A stretch of 64,000 nucleotides of DNA from NCBI RefSeq assembly GCF_002157355.1, contig NZ_LYMK01000004.1, forward strand, positions 62,001 through 126,000. The letters run 5' to 3'. Both the position numbers and the translations under genes were made by a program. The notes below the pieces were generated by a model that did not search any database, was not told where the DNA came from, and was given only the letters and a program-made list of their open reading frames with translations. The stretch comes from Variovorax sp. JS1663 (GTDB lineage Bacteria > Pseudomonadota > Gammaproteobacteria > Burkholderiales > Burkholderiaceae_C). Positions 17,271 through 29,663 of this stretch are shown piece by piece (the stretch's first letter is position 1; every line of letters starts with the position of its first letter).

Positions 17271-18466
17271 TTAGCGGCCGCAGCGCATCAGCGCGGCCAG
17301 GCTCGATGCCAGTTCTTCGAGTGCGTTGAGATTGTGGACCGCGAGCATCGCGTCCGCATGGCGGTGCAGCACCGCCGCCCCACGCGCGAGCGGGGCATAG
17401 CCTTCGTAGCGCAGCAGCGGATTGAGCCACAGCACGCGCCGCGTGTGGCGCTTGAGCCAGAGCAGCTCCTGCTCGAGCACATCGGGCTCGCCGGTGTCCA
17501 GACCGTCGCTGATCACCAGCACCAGCGTGCGGCGGCCGCTCAGGCGGCGCGCATGCCGGCGGCGCAGCTCGGCGAGCGAACCGCCCAGACGCGTGCCGCC
17601 GGCGAAATCGGCGATCGCCGCGCCGGCCGCGGCCAGCATGGCATCGGTGTCGGCGATGCGGAAGGCCGGCGTCAGGTCGGTCAGCTGGGTGCCGAAGGCG
17701 AACACGTCGCGCCGGCCGGCACGGCGCGTCGCCGCATGCAGGAAGGCCAGCAGCAGCCGCGCGTAGCGTTCCATCGAGCCGGAAACGTCGACCAGCACCA
17801 GCAGCGGCAAGGGCTGCCGCCGCCGCGCCAGCCGGGGCAACCGGAACATCTCGCCGCCGGTGCGGCCGGCCTCGTGCCACACGCCCGGCCAGTTCATGCG
17901 CGAATGCGTGCCGGCGTTGCCCGCCGGGTGCAGCCGGCGCGCCGCGACGGTGGGCACCGGCAGCGCGATGTCGCGCGCCAGCCGCTCCACCAGCCGGTAT
18001 TCGGCCGCGCCCAGGGCGTTGAAGTCGGCATGGTGCAGGCGCTGGCGGTCGCTGGCCGTCATGGCCGCGTCGAACTCCACCTCGCGCTCGTTCCGCGGCG
18101 CCTGCATGGGCTCGCGCGGCGCGGCCAGGGCCTCGCGCACGCGCGGGCGGCGCTTCACGGGCTCGGCCTTGCCTTCGGTGCTCGGCAGCATCTGCGCCAG
18201 CAGCTTGTTGGCCAGCTCCGGGTCGCGGAACCAGGCGTCGAAGAGCTCGCGGAAAACGCCGCGGTCCTGCTCGCGGCTGATCATCACGGCCTCCATCGCC
18301 GCCGCGAGATCGTGCCGGCTTTCCACGCCGACCAGCATCGCCGCCTCGGCCGCTAGCGCGATGCGTGCCGAGTCCGTCCGCACCCCGGCCCGCCGCAGCG
18401 CGCGACCGAAGCCGGCCATGTTGTCGGCCAGCTTGCCCCGCCTTGCGTCACCCAGCTGCTGAACGC

Positions 18467-18470
<4 letters not shown>
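17271..18470 (-). CDS. coxE: CoxE, von Willebrand factor A domain protein
   Basis: A 399-residue protein from the GTG at 18470, which has GGAGGG upstream and overlaps the coxD stop (GTGA). The C-terminal VWA domain shows the MIDAS motif in LLVLVDVSGSMERYAR, then a Thr in GGTRLGGSL and an Asp in VLVISDGLDTGE. The N-terminal half is helical and Arg-rich. CoxE works with the AAA+ CoxD in maturing the Mo-Cu or Mo active site of CODH-like enzymes. Assignment rests on domain plus its place directly after a MoxR ATPase in a cox operon. Confidence 0.
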
Positions 18471-19396
<926 letters not shown>

Positions 19397-19407
19397 CGAA
19401 GAAGCTC

Positions 19408-20199
19408 TTAGCCCAGCGCCTTTCGCACGGCCCGCTGTGTGAGTACGCTGATCAGGTTGGCGCGGTAGGCGGCGGTGGCATGCAGGTCGCTGTTGAGCGC
19501 TTCGGCGTCGATCTTGACGCCGGCCGCGGCCTCGGGCGTGAAGCTCTTCGTCAGCGCGTCTTCCAGCCCCTTGTGGCGGAACACGCCGTTGCCCGCGCCG
19601 GTGACGGCCACGCGCACGCCGGCATCGCCCTGCGTGACGAAGATGCCGACCAGCGGGAAGTTCGAGGCTTTCTGCCTGAGCTTTTCGTAAGCCGCGCGCT
19701 TCGGGACCGGGAAGCGCACCGCGGTGATCAGCTCGCCGTCCTCCAGCGCCGTGGCGAACAGGCCCTGGAAGAAGTCATCGGCCGCGATCTCGCGCTTGTT
19801 GGTGACCACCGTCGCCCCCGAGCCCAGCACCGCGCTCGGGTAGCAGGCCGAGGGGTCGTTGTTGGCCAGCGATCCGCCGATGGTGCCCATGGCACGCACC
19901 TGCCGGTCGCCGATGTGGTCGGCCAGCCAGGCCAGCGCCGGGAAGGCGGCCTTGACCTCGGCGCTGGCGCCCACGTCGAGGTGGCGCGTCATGGCACCGA
20001 TCACGAGGGCATTGCCCTCCTTCCGGATGCCGGACAGCTCCTGGATGCCGCCGAGATCGACCAGCTGCTCCGGCGCCGCCAGGCGCAGCTTCATCGAGGC
20101 CAGCAGCGTCTGTCCGCCGGCCAGCAGCTTGCCACCGGCCGCGGCCAGCTTGGCCGCATCGGCGACGGAGGCGGGACGTTCGAGGGTGAATGCGTACAT
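19408..20199 (-). CDS. coxM: CoxM, FAD-binding medium subunit of Mo-hydroxylase
   Basis: A 263-residue subunit of the CO/xanthine dehydrogenase FAD-binding family. Motifs: AAGGKLLAGGQTLLASMKLRL for FAD pyrophosphate, then MGTIGGSLANNDPSACYPSAVLGSGATVV for the second FAD loop, and a CO_deh_flav_C-like end. It passes electrons from the iron-sulfur subunit to FAD and a quinone or other acceptor. It follows coxL by 17 bp, giving the order S-L-M, which is the usual form II arrangement. Confidence 0.
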   Translation of the reverse strand: MYAFTLERPASVADAAKLAAAGGKLLAGGQTLLASMKLRLAAPEQLVDLGGIQELSGIRKEGNALVIGAMTRHLDVGASAEVKAAFPALAWLADHIGDRQVRAMGTIGGSLANNDPSACYPSAVLGSGATVVTNKREIAADDFFQGLFATALEDGELITAVRFPVPKRAAYEKLRQKASNFPLVGIFVTQGDAGVRVAVTGAGNGVFRHKGLEDALTKSFTPEAAAGVKIDAEALNSDLHATAAYRANLISVLTQRAVRKALG

Positions 20200-20216
20200 G
20201 TCGTGTTCCTCCGTGA

Positions 20217-22661
<2,445 letters not shown>

Positions 22662-22671
22662 GGCTGTCTCC

Positions 22672-23166
22672 TCAGGCGGTCGCCGCGGCCTTGGCGGGCG
22701 CGGCCGCCATGGCTTCGCCGCCCATCATCACCGCCTTGACGATGTTCTGATAGCCGGTGCAGCGGCACAGGTTGCCATCGAGCAGTTCGCGCACCTCGGT
22801 CTCGCTGGCCTTGGGATGGTGCGTGCACAGGTCGATCGCGCTCATCACCATGCCCGGGGTGCAGAAGCCGCATTGCAGGCCGTGGCACTCCTTGAACGCG
22901 GCCTGCATCGGGTGCATGGTGCCGTCGGGCTGGGCGATGCCCTCGATGGTGGTGATCTTCGCGCCGGTCATCTGCGCCACCAGCACGTTGCAGGACTTGA
23001 CCGCGCGCCCGTTCACGTGGACCGTGCAGGCGCCGCACTGCGCCGTGTCGCAGCCCACATGCGTGCCGGTCAGGTGGAGGTGCTCGCGGATCGCTTGCAC
23101 GAGGAAGGTGTTGGGCGGCGCGTCGACCGTGACCTCGCGGCCGTTGACCGTGAATGAAACCTGCAT
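22672..23166 (-). CDS. coxS: CoxS, [2Fe-2S] small subunit
   Basis: The start is set at 23166, where GGAGA precedes the ATG, not at the longer frame. The product is 164 residues with two [2Fe-2S] clusters: plant-type [16 protein letters not shown] plus a following Cys, and the helical-domain pair CGFCTPGM and CRCTGYQNI. It relays electrons from Mo to FAD. It is the first gene of coxSLMDEG-xdhC, divergent from the GAF-Fis regulator with 119 bp between starts. An Ala-rich C-terminal tail ([11 protein letters not shown]) is extra. Confidence 0.
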   Translation of the reverse strand: MQVSFTVNGREVTVDAPPNTFLVQAIREHLHLTGTHVGCDTAQCGACTVHVNGRAVKSCNVLVAQMTGAKITTIEGIAQPDGTMHPMQAAFKECHGLQCGFCTPGMVMSAIDLCTHHPKASETEVRELLDGNLCRCTGYQNIVKAVMMGGEAMAAAPAKAAATA

Positions 23167-23237
23167 GGGGCTGTCTCCGTTCAGAAGTTGGCTGGTTTTC
23201 GGCAATTGGAATGGTGGACGCCGCTCAGGGGCCCAAT

Positions 23238-23255
23238 CCTAGGCAAAACCCTAGG
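23238..23255. promoter_or_regulatory. Paired CCTAGG palindromes between coxS and the GAF-Fis regulator
   Basis: Two perfect CCTAGG palindromes with a 12-bp centre-to-centre spacing lie in the 119-bp divergent intergenic region, about 75 bp before coxS and 31 bp before the regulator's first possible start. They could be an operator for the Fis-type HTH protein. Function is inferred from position only. Confidence 0.
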
Positions 23256-23285
23256 CGCTTGCAGGTCGCCCTTGAAATTCTCAAA

Positions 23286-24464
23286 ATGAAACAATCCGCC
23301 GTCCGGCAACGGCCCCAGCATGCGTCGATGACGACGCCGTTCCCCACGATGAGTCTCCCTTCCAAGCCCCCGCCCGAGCGTTCCCTCGCCATCGCCCAGG
23401 CCCGGCGCGAATGGATCGAGGGCGATGCCGCGACGCGCGGCAACCGCGTCGAGCCCTGGCTGCTGCGCTCCTGGCAGCGCTGCCTGGCGGCCGGCCACCG
23501 GCCGCAGCAGCGGGTGAGCTTCGACCCGGTCTCGCGCCAGGCCGCGCAGCGCGTCGCGGAACGCAACCGCAGCCTGCTGTCGGCCGCGCGGCCGGTACTG
23601 GCGAAGCTCTCGCGCGCCATCGCCGACACGCGCTACTTCGCGATCCTGACCGACGCCGACGGCACCGTGATCGAGACCGGCGCCCTGCCCGGCGGCAGCG
23701 ACAGCGCGGCCCGCCATGCACGCAACATCGCGCGCATCGGCGTCGACCTGTCCGAGCGCGCCGTCGGCACCACCGCCATCGGCGCCGCGCTGGCCGAGCG
23801 CGAATCGGTGTGGCTGCACCGCGGCGAGCATTTCTTCAACGACACCAGCGTCTACAGCTGCGCCGGCGCCCCGTTGTTCGGCCCCGCGGGCGACTGCATC
23901 GGCATGCTGGACCTGACCGGCGTGCAGGCGGTGGAGCGGCCCGAACTGCGCCACCTGGCAACGCTGTCCGCGCGCAGCATCGAGAACGCGCTCGTGCTCG
24001 CCCTGCCCTGCGCCCTGCTGCTGCGCCTGGACTGGCCGGGCTACGGCGGCGGGCCGGGCAGCGAAGGGCTGCTGTGCATCGATGAAGACGGCCGCGTGAC
24101 CGGCGCCAACACGGCAGCACGCCAGATGCTGCACCAGCCTGCCGGCCCGCAGCCGGCGCCGCACTGCCAGGAGCTTTTTGCGCTGCCGCCGCAGATGTTG
24201 TTCGACGCGGCACGGCGTGGCGATGCGGTGCTGGAGGTGCCCCTGTGGTCCGGCCTGCGCGTGCAGGCGAGGCCGCAGCTGCCCGACGGCGAGGCGGCCC
24301 CGCCGCCCGCCCCTGGACGCCCGCGCCTGCGCGACGTCGAGGCCGCGCTGATCCGCCGTGCGGTGGACGATGCGCGCGGCAACGTGGCCGAGGCGGCGCG
24401 CACCCTGGGCATCAGCCGCGCGACGGTCTACCGGACGCTCAACCGGGCCCGAAACGGCGCCTGA
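23286..24464 (+). CDS. GAF domain and Fis-type HTH regulator without AAA+ domain
   Basis: About 392 residues from the ATG at 23286 (23328 and 23349 are alternatives; none has a clear ribosome site). The N-terminal part matches AcoR/CoxR-type sensors: LLRSWQRCLAAGH, then a GAF region with GVDLSERAVGTTAIGAALAE and YSCAGAPLFGPAGDCIGMLDLTG. The C-terminus is a Fis HTH (LIRRAVDDARGNVAEAARTLGISRATVYRTLNR). The sigma-54-interacting AAA+ domain normally found between them (GESGTGKE, GAFTGA) is absent. It is divergent from coxS and is its likely regulator. Confidence 0.
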   Translation: MKQSAVRQRPQHASMTTPFPTMSLPSKPPPERSLAIAQARREWIEGDAATRGNRVEPWLLRSWQRCLAAGHRPQQRVSFDPVSRQAAQRVAERNRSLLSAARPVLAKLSRAIADTRYFAILTDADGTVIETGALPGGSDSAARHARNIARIGVDLSERAVGTTAIGAALAERESVWLHRGEHFFNDTSVYSCAGAPLFGPAGDCIGMLDLTGVQAVERPELRHLATLSARSIENALVLALPCALLLRLDWPGYGGGPGSEGLLCIDEDGRVTGANTAARQMLHQPAGPQPAPHCQELFALPPQMLFDAARRGDAVLEVPLWSGLRVQARPQLPDGEAAPPPAPGRPRLRDVEAALIRRAVDDARGNVAEAARTLGISRATVYRTLNRARNGA

Positions 24465-24553
24465 GCGCCCACCCACACCGTCGGCCACGGCCGACAACGG
24501 TCCCGGAAATCCCCGCGCCTGCACGGCCCGGGCGGCGCCGCCAGAATCGAGGC

Positions 24554-24880
24554 ATGAACACAAGCTACGCCAGCGTCGAGCCCTCCCGCACGGAGGTCGA
24601 CGCCCTCCCGGGTCCCACCGTGGTCGAATTCGGCGCGCCCTGGTGCGGCATCTGCAAGGGCGCGCAACCGCTCATCGAGAAGGCGCTCTCGGCTGCCCCG
24701 CCGCTGCGTCACCTGAAGATCGAGGACGGCAGCGGCCGCCCCCTGGGCCGCTCCTTCGGCATCAAGCTCTGGCCCACGCTGGTCTTCCTGCGCGACGGCC
24801 GCGAGCTGGGCCGCGTGGTGCGCCCCACCAGCGCGACCGCGATCTCGGACGAGCTCGCCCGCCTCGTGCAGCCCGCCTGA
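24554..24880 (+). CDS. Thioredoxin-family protein
   Basis: A 108-residue single-domain thioredoxin fold. The redox motif is APWCGICKGAQPLIEKAL (CGIC instead of CGPC), the cis-Pro is in IKLWPTLVFLRDGREL. It has no signal peptide, so it is cytosolic. The Ile in the active site changes the expected redox potential relative to TrxA. It follows the cox regulator by 89 bp and is convergent with aspA. Confidence 0.
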   Translation: MNTSYASVEPSRTEVDALPGPTVVEFGAPWCGICKGAQPLIEKALSAAPPLRHLKIEDGSGRPLGRSFGIKLWPTLVFLRDGRELGRVVRPTSATAISDELARLVQPA

Positions 24881-24892
24881 GGCGGCAGGCGA

Positions 24893-26311
24893 TCAGCCCT
24901 TGTTCGCGCGCTCGTAGGCGCGCGGCTGCGTCAGCACCTCGTGGCGCAGCGCATCCTCCAGCTCGGCCTCGGTCATCAGCTTGCGCTGGAGCACCACCTC
25001 GCGCACGTTGGTCCCGTTGGCATAGGCCTCGGCCGCGACCTCGGTCGCCTGCTTGTAGCCGATGATCGGATTGAGCGCGGTGACCAGCGCGATCGAGCGC
25101 TCGATGCTCTCGCGCAGCCGGTCCGGGTTGGCGGTGATGCCCTTCACGCACAGGTCGGCCAGCGTCGTGCAGCCGTTGGTCAGGTGCTTGAAGCTGCGGA
25201 ACAGCGCGCTCGCGATGATCGGCTCGAAGGCATTGAGCTGCAATTGCCCCGCCTCGGCAGCGAAGGTCACGGTCAGGTCGTTGCCGAAGACCTCGAAGCA
25301 GACCTGGTTCATCACTTCCGGGATCACCGGGTTGACCTTGCCCGGCATGATCGAGGAGCCAGCCTGCATTGGCGGCAGGTTGATTTCGCCGAAGCCCGAG
25401 CGTGGGCCGCTCGACAGCAGGCGCAGGTCGTTGCAGGTCTTCGAGAGCTTGACCGCGATGCGCTTGAGCACGCCGGACAGCTGCACGAAGGCACCACAGT
25501 CCTGCGTGGCTTCGATCAGGTTGGGCGCGGTGGAGAGGTCCAGCCCGGTGATGCGGCGCAGCGCCGTCAGCGCCTTGCCGGCGTACTCCGGATGGGCGGT
25601 GATGCCGGTGCCGATGGCAGTGGCGCCGAGGTTGATCTCGCGGATCAGGGCCGAGGCCTCGGTCAGCCGCGCGATGTCCTCCTCGATCATCACTACGTAG
25701 GTCGAGAACTCCTGGCCCAGCGTCATCGGCACCGCGTCCTGCAGCTGGGTGCGGCCGATCTTGAGCAGGTGCGCGAACTCGCCGGCCTTTTCCGCGAAGG
25801 CGGCGCGCAGGTGCTCCATGGCCTTGAGCAGCCGCTCGATGGCGAAGCAGGTGGCGATGCGGATCGCGGTGGGATACACGTCGTTGGTGCTCTGCGCCAT
25901 GTTGACGTGCTCGTTGGGATGCAGGTACTGGTACTCGCCGCGCTGGTGGCCGAGGATCTCCAGCGCGCGGTTGCACACCACCTCGTTCGCGTTCATGTTG
26001 GTGGAGGTGCCGGCGCCGCCCTGGATCACGTCGACCACGAACTGGTCGTGCAGCGCGCCGTGGCGGATCTCCTCGCAGGCGGCCACGATGGCGTCGCGCA
26101 GCTCGGGCGGCAGGAGGCCCAGCTCGGTGTTGGCCTGCGCCGCCGCTTCCTTCACCGAAGCCAGCGCCACCACCAGCTCGGAGAACGCCGAGATCGTGGT
26201 GCCCGAGATCTGGAAGTTCTCCTTGGCCCGCAGCGTGTGGACGCCGTAGTAGGCCTCGTCGGGCACCTCGCGGTCACCCAGGAGGTCGTGTTCGATGCGC
26301 ATCTTTCCCAT
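24893..26311 (-). CDS. aspA: Aspartate ammonia-lyase
   Basis: Started at 26311, where GAGGAGA precedes the ATG; the product is 472 residues, the usual length. The fumarase/aspartase signature GSSIMPGKVNPVIPE is intact near residue 320, with QGGAGTSTNMNANEV and HPNEHVNMAQSTND for substrate binding. It converts L-aspartate to fumarate and ammonia in the cytosol. YYGVHTLRAKENF in the N-terminus favours aspartase over fumarase C. Monocistronic by context, divergent from the AhpD-like gene. Confidence 0.
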   Translation of the reverse strand: MGKMRIEHDLLGDREVPDEAYYGVHTLRAKENFQISGTTISAFSELVVALASVKEAAAQANTELGLLPPELRDAIVAACEEIRHGALHDQFVVDVIQGGAGTSTNMNANEVVCNRALEILGHQRGEYQYLHPNEHVNMAQSTNDVYPTAIRIATCFAIERLLKAMEHLRAAFAEKAGEFAHLLKIGRTQLQDAVPMTLGQEFSTYVVMIEEDIARLTEASALIREINLGATAIGTGITAHPEYAGKALTALRRITGLDLSTAPNLIEATQDCGAFVQLSGVLKRIAVKLSKTCNDLRLLSSGPRSGFGEINLPPMQAGSSIMPGKVNPVIPEVMNQVCFEVFGNDLTVTFAAEAGQLQLNAFEPIIASALFRSFKHLTNGCTTLADLCVKGITANPDRLRESIERSIALVTALNPIIGYKQATEVAAEAYANGTNVREVVLQRKLMTEAELEDALRHEVLTQPRAYERANKG

Positions 26312-26482
26312 GGTTGTCTCCTCTGCGTCGTGGCTTGGAGGTCCGAGTGTGCTCCCGGCCCGCCGGCCCCGCCACAGCCCATTGCGCAAGAAGCGATGTC
26401 ACAAACGCATGGTCCGGGCCGTCTTGATGACATGGAAGGCCGCATGGGGCGGCGTTCCGTGGCCCCCATCGAAGGATCTCCC

Positions 26483-26935
26483 ATGTCTCACGCTCCCCGC
26501 ATCCCCTTCCACCAACTCGCCCCCAAGGCCTTCCAGGCCCTCTACACGCTCTCCGGCGCCGTACGCAAGGACCTGCTGGGCAAGCGCCTGCACGAGCTCA
26601 TGGTGCTGCGCGTATCGCAGATCAACGGCTGCGGCTTCTGCATCGACATGCACTGGCGCGACCTGGTCGCGCAGGACGTCGACGTGCGCCACATCAACGC
26701 AGTGGCGGGCTGGCGCGAGGCGCCCTTCTTCACCGAGCGCGAGCGTGCCGCCCTGCGCTGGGCGGAGATCGTGACGGCCATCCCGCAGCAGGACCCGAGC
26801 GACGAGGAATTCGCCCGGCTGAAGGTTCATTTCTCCGACGAGGAGATCGCAGAACTGGGCTTCGCCATCTCCGTGATCACGGCCTGGAACCTGCTCAACA
26901 TCAGCTTCCGCAACCCAGTGCCCGAGAAGGCCTGA
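26483..26935 (+). CDS. AhpD-like / carboxymuconolactone decarboxylase-family protein
   Basis: A 150-residue alkylhydroperoxidase AhpD-fold protein with the active-site motif NGCGFCIDMHW (CxxC-x3-H), giving peroxidase or thiol-reductase activity. The ATG at 26483 follows GAAGGA at good distance; earlier in-frame codons are unlikely. Later residues (WREAPFFTERERAALRWAE, AWNLLNISFRNP) match the family. Cytosolic. Confidence 0.
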   Translation: MSHAPRIPFHQLAPKAFQALYTLSGAVRKDLLGKRLHELMVLRVSQINGCGFCIDMHWRDLVAQDVDVRHINAVAGWREAPFFTERERAALRWAEIVTAIPQQDPSDEEFARLKVHFSDEEIAELGFAISVITAWNLLNISFRNPVPEKA

Positions 26936-26983
26936 GCATCACGGCTCGTCCGGTCTTCGCCGGCATGCGCGCACCCATCTAGG

Positions 26984-28216
26984 ATGGGCGCAATGCCCAC
27001 GCTCCATGACCACCCCGTGAATGCGCCCCCGCCGTCCAGGCTGCTCCACCTGGACGCGCTGCGCGGCTTCGCGCTCATGGGCATCCTGATGGTCAACATC
27101 GCCACCTTCGCCTCCGCCTATTACGGCGCGGCGGTGCCCGACCCGCAGTTCAGCCGGCCGGCGGACCAGCTCGTGCGCTGGCTGGTGGCCTGCCTGTTCG
27201 AGACCAAGTTCTACCTGCTCTTCTCCTTCCTCTTCGGCTACAGCTTCACGCTGCAGATGAGCACGGCCGAGCACAGCGGCGGCGCCTTCGTGCCGCGCAT
27301 GCTGCGCCGGCAGCTCGGGCTGTGGCTGCTGGGCGCGGCGCATGCGGTGTGGCTGTACCACGGCGACATCCTCGCGACCTACGCCGTGCTCGGCCTGATC
27401 CTGCTCGCCCTGCGCCGCCAGAGCGATCCGAAGGCGGTGCGGCGGGCCTGTGTGCTCACGCTGGTGCCCGCCGTCGTGCTGGTGCTGATGGGGCTCGCGC
27501 AGCTGATCTTCGGCGGGCCGGCCGACCTCACGGGTGCCACCCTGCGCGCCGGCGCTGCCCAGCAAGCCTGGCTGGGCCCGCCCGCCAGCGTGGTGGCCCA
27601 GCGCCTGCGCGAGCTGGGCAACACCTGGTGGATCGTCGTGCTGGTGCAGGGACCGTGCGCGCTGGCGATGTTCATGGCCGGCTTCGTCGCCGGCCGGCGC
27701 CGCATGTTCGCGCGGCTGGATCGATATCAAGGCCTGTGGCGACGCCTGCCCGCCTGGGGCCTCGCGGTGGGCGCGCCGGGCGCGGTGTTCTACGCGACCG
27801 CCACGGTGTGGGGCCTGGGCACGGGCTGGGAGGTCGTGGGGCTGGGGCTGGGGCTGCTGACCGCGCCCTTCCTGACCTTCGCCTACGTCGGGCTGGCGAT
27901 GACGCTGTTCCACGGCGAGGGCGGCCTGAAGGTTGCGCATGCGCTGGCACCGGCGGGCCGCATGGCGCTGTCCAACTACCTGCTGCAGTCGCTGGCCTGC
28001 GCGATCCTGTTCACCGGCTACGGGCTGGGGCTGATGGGGCGGGTGTCGCCGGCGGGCTGCGTGCTGATCGTGCTGGGGTTGTTCGGGTGCCAGATGGTGG
28101 TGAGTGCGTGGTGGCTCGGGCGGTTTCGGTATGGGCCGGTGGAGTGGGGGTTGCGGGCGCTGACGATGGCGGAGTGGCCTGCGATGCGGAAGGCGGTGGG
28201 GGCGCCGGTCAAGTGA
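26984..28216 (+). CDS. DUF418 family membrane protein
   Basis: About 410 residues (a second ATG at 26993 is equally possible). It begins RLLHLDALRGFALMGILMVNI, the hallmark of DUF418/YeiB proteins, followed by about ten membrane helices. The C-terminal DUF418 domain contains AGRMALSNYLLQSLACAILF and WWLGRFRYGPVEWGLRALT. Function is unknown; relatives resemble acyltransferase-3 proteins. The C-terminal codon use is unusually G-rich. Convergent with the SGNH gene, 8 bp overlap. Confidence 0.
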   Translation: MGAMPTLHDHPVNAPPPSRLLHLDALRGFALMGILMVNIATFASAYYGAAVPDPQFSRPADQLVRWLVACLFETKFYLLFSFLFGYSFTLQMSTAEHSGGAFVPRMLRRQLGLWLLGAAHAVWLYHGDILATYAVLGLILLALRRQSDPKAVRRACVLTLVPAVVLVLMGLAQLIFGGPADLTGATLRAGAAQQAWLGPPASVVAQRLRELGNTWWIVVLVQGPCALAMFMAGFVAGRRRMFARLDRYQGLWRRLPAWGLAVGAPGAVFYATATVWGLGTGWEVVGLGLGLLTAPFLTFAYVGLAMTLFHGEGGLKVAHALAPAGRMALSNYLLQSLACAILFTGYGLGLMGRVSPAGCVLIVLGLFGCQMVVSAWWLGRFRYGPVEWGLRALTMAEWPAMRKAVGAPVK

Positions 28217-28985
28217 GGCCGGCCCCTTCCGGGAGAAACAAGGTGTTCGTGCAGTGCGTGGTGAGCGGATCGAGTGCCAGCCCGAGTTGTGCGATCAGCC
28301 GGTCGCTGTAGTTCTTGTTCGGATGCACGAAGTCGACCAGATCCCAGGCGCCGAAGAAGGGCACCGCTCCCCAGTCGGCAAAGGGGACGCCCGTATTCGA
28401 GGCAATCGATCGAAGGACGGCGTCGTAGTAATCGCGCAATAGAAGCGAATACTGCCCGAGCTCTCCGCCCCTGGCCTGGCGAGCAAAGCCCGTCAGGACC
28501 GGAACGCGGCCCTCGGCCCGCAGTTGCTGGATGATGTGGTAGTAGTCGCTGATCACCGTATTGATGCTTTTCCCTTGCCACGCATCGATGACGCCGTTCT
28601 CGATGACCACGAAGTGCGCGCTGCGCGTGAGGTAGGGAAAGGGCGTTGCCAAGTCCGCGAGCGACTGCCCCGCGATCGAATGATCGGCGACCACCAGCAG
28701 GTTGGGCCTGAAGAGCTGCAGCACCATCGAGGGGCGCGTCGCAGTCCCGTTGAAACCCATGATCGAGTCGCCGTAGATCTCGACCGTGCACAGTGAGGCA
28801 TCTTCTGCAGGCTTGCCTTGGGTCACGGCGGCATCCTGCGCCTTCTGGGCTCCGCCACCGGGCGTGGCGACCGACTGGCCACCGGTGGACAACGAGGCGC
28901 CCCCGCTGAAGCCATCGCCCCCTCCCCCTCCACAGCCAACGAGAACGCCAGTCAACAATACGGCGGCGACAAGAACAGGAATCAT
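28209..28985 (-). CDS. SGNH/GDSL-hydrolase lipoprotein
   Basis: A 258-residue predicted lipoprotein: signal with lipobox GVLVGC followed by a Gly run and a Ser/Gly linker. The catalytic Ser block is VEIYGDSIMGFNG, the Gly in HSIAGQSL, and the Asp-His pair is in LVDFVHPNKNY. The family hydrolyses esters, often acetyl groups on glycans or lipids. The enzyme would act in the periplasm or on the surface. No operon partner on this strand. Confidence 0.
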   Translation of the reverse strand: MIPVLVAAVLLTGVLVGCGGGGGDGFSGGASLSTGGQSVATPGGGAQKAQDAAVTQGKPAEDASLCTVEIYGDSIMGFNGTATRPSMVLQLFRPNLLVVADHSIAGQSLADLATPFPYLTRSAHFVVIENGVIDAWQGKSINTVISDYYHIIQQLRAEGRVPVLTGFARQARGGELGQYSLLLRDYYDAVLRSIASNTGVPFADWGAVPFFGAWDLVDFVHPNKNYSDRLIAQLGLALDPLTTHCTNTLFLPEGAGLT

Positions 28986-29157
28986 GGTCTTCTCCTGGGG
29001 TCGGTCCAGCGCAACGGGGATGACATCGAGGCGTCGACATTGTCCGCCGCGAAGGGCGACAAGTCATGCGCATTCGACGCACGTTGAATTCTTGGCAAGG
29101 ATTGGCCAGCGCAAGAGCTTGTAATCGACGTCACCAAAAGAGCGTTGCCTACCAGCC

Positions 29158-29535
29158 TCAAGCCCCAACCGGCACCTTGTCCAAAAAGCCCGTGACCACT
29201 CGCAGCTTCCCTCCCTCGAGCGCCACGAAGTCGGTCCCTTCGACCAGATCCTCCGCCCCACTCGGCCCCAGCGTCCACGAGAAGCGCATGTTGTCCCCAT
29301 GCGCATCCGCCTGCCCTTTGAGCTTGAAGCGAAAGCCCGGATAACGCTGGTGCACCCCGCCGATCAACGCGCTGATCTGTTCATGGCCCGCCCCCTGCAT
29401 GACAGGGTCGATATAGCGGGCATCGTCGGTCCAATGCGCTTTCAGAAGCGCGAGACGACGCCCGGCATCGGTCTCGTTCCAGGCATCGATGTAGCGCTCG
29501 GCGATACGGTTGGCGGCGGGTGCGGCGGTGTTCAT
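29158..29535 (-). CDS. SnoaL-like / NTF2-fold protein
   Basis: A 125-residue protein from the ATG at 29535 (AGAGGA upstream); the longer frame to 29598 lacks support. The pattern RYIDAWNETDAGRRLALLKAHWTDDARYIDP and later FSWTLGPSGAEDLVEGTDFVALEGGKLR is typical of SnoaL-like or nuclear transport factor 2 folds, used as small isomerases, cyclases or stress proteins. Cytosolic, single gene. Confidence 0.
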   Translation of the reverse strand: MNTAAPAANRIAERYIDAWNETDAGRRLALLKAHWTDDARYIDPVMQGAGHEQISALIGGVHQRYPGFRFKLKGQADAHGDNMRFSWTLGPSGAEDLVEGTDFVALEGGKLRVVTGFLDKVPVGA

Positions 29536-29663
29536 GGCGATAGGTCCTCTTGGCTTCATGACCCGCAACAGCGCGGGTTGAAGTGATGGTCGCCGCACCG
29601 CCGCCGCCGGTCGATGACGCGGGAGGTCATGGGCACGCGCGAGCCCACGCCCCCGGGGATGGC

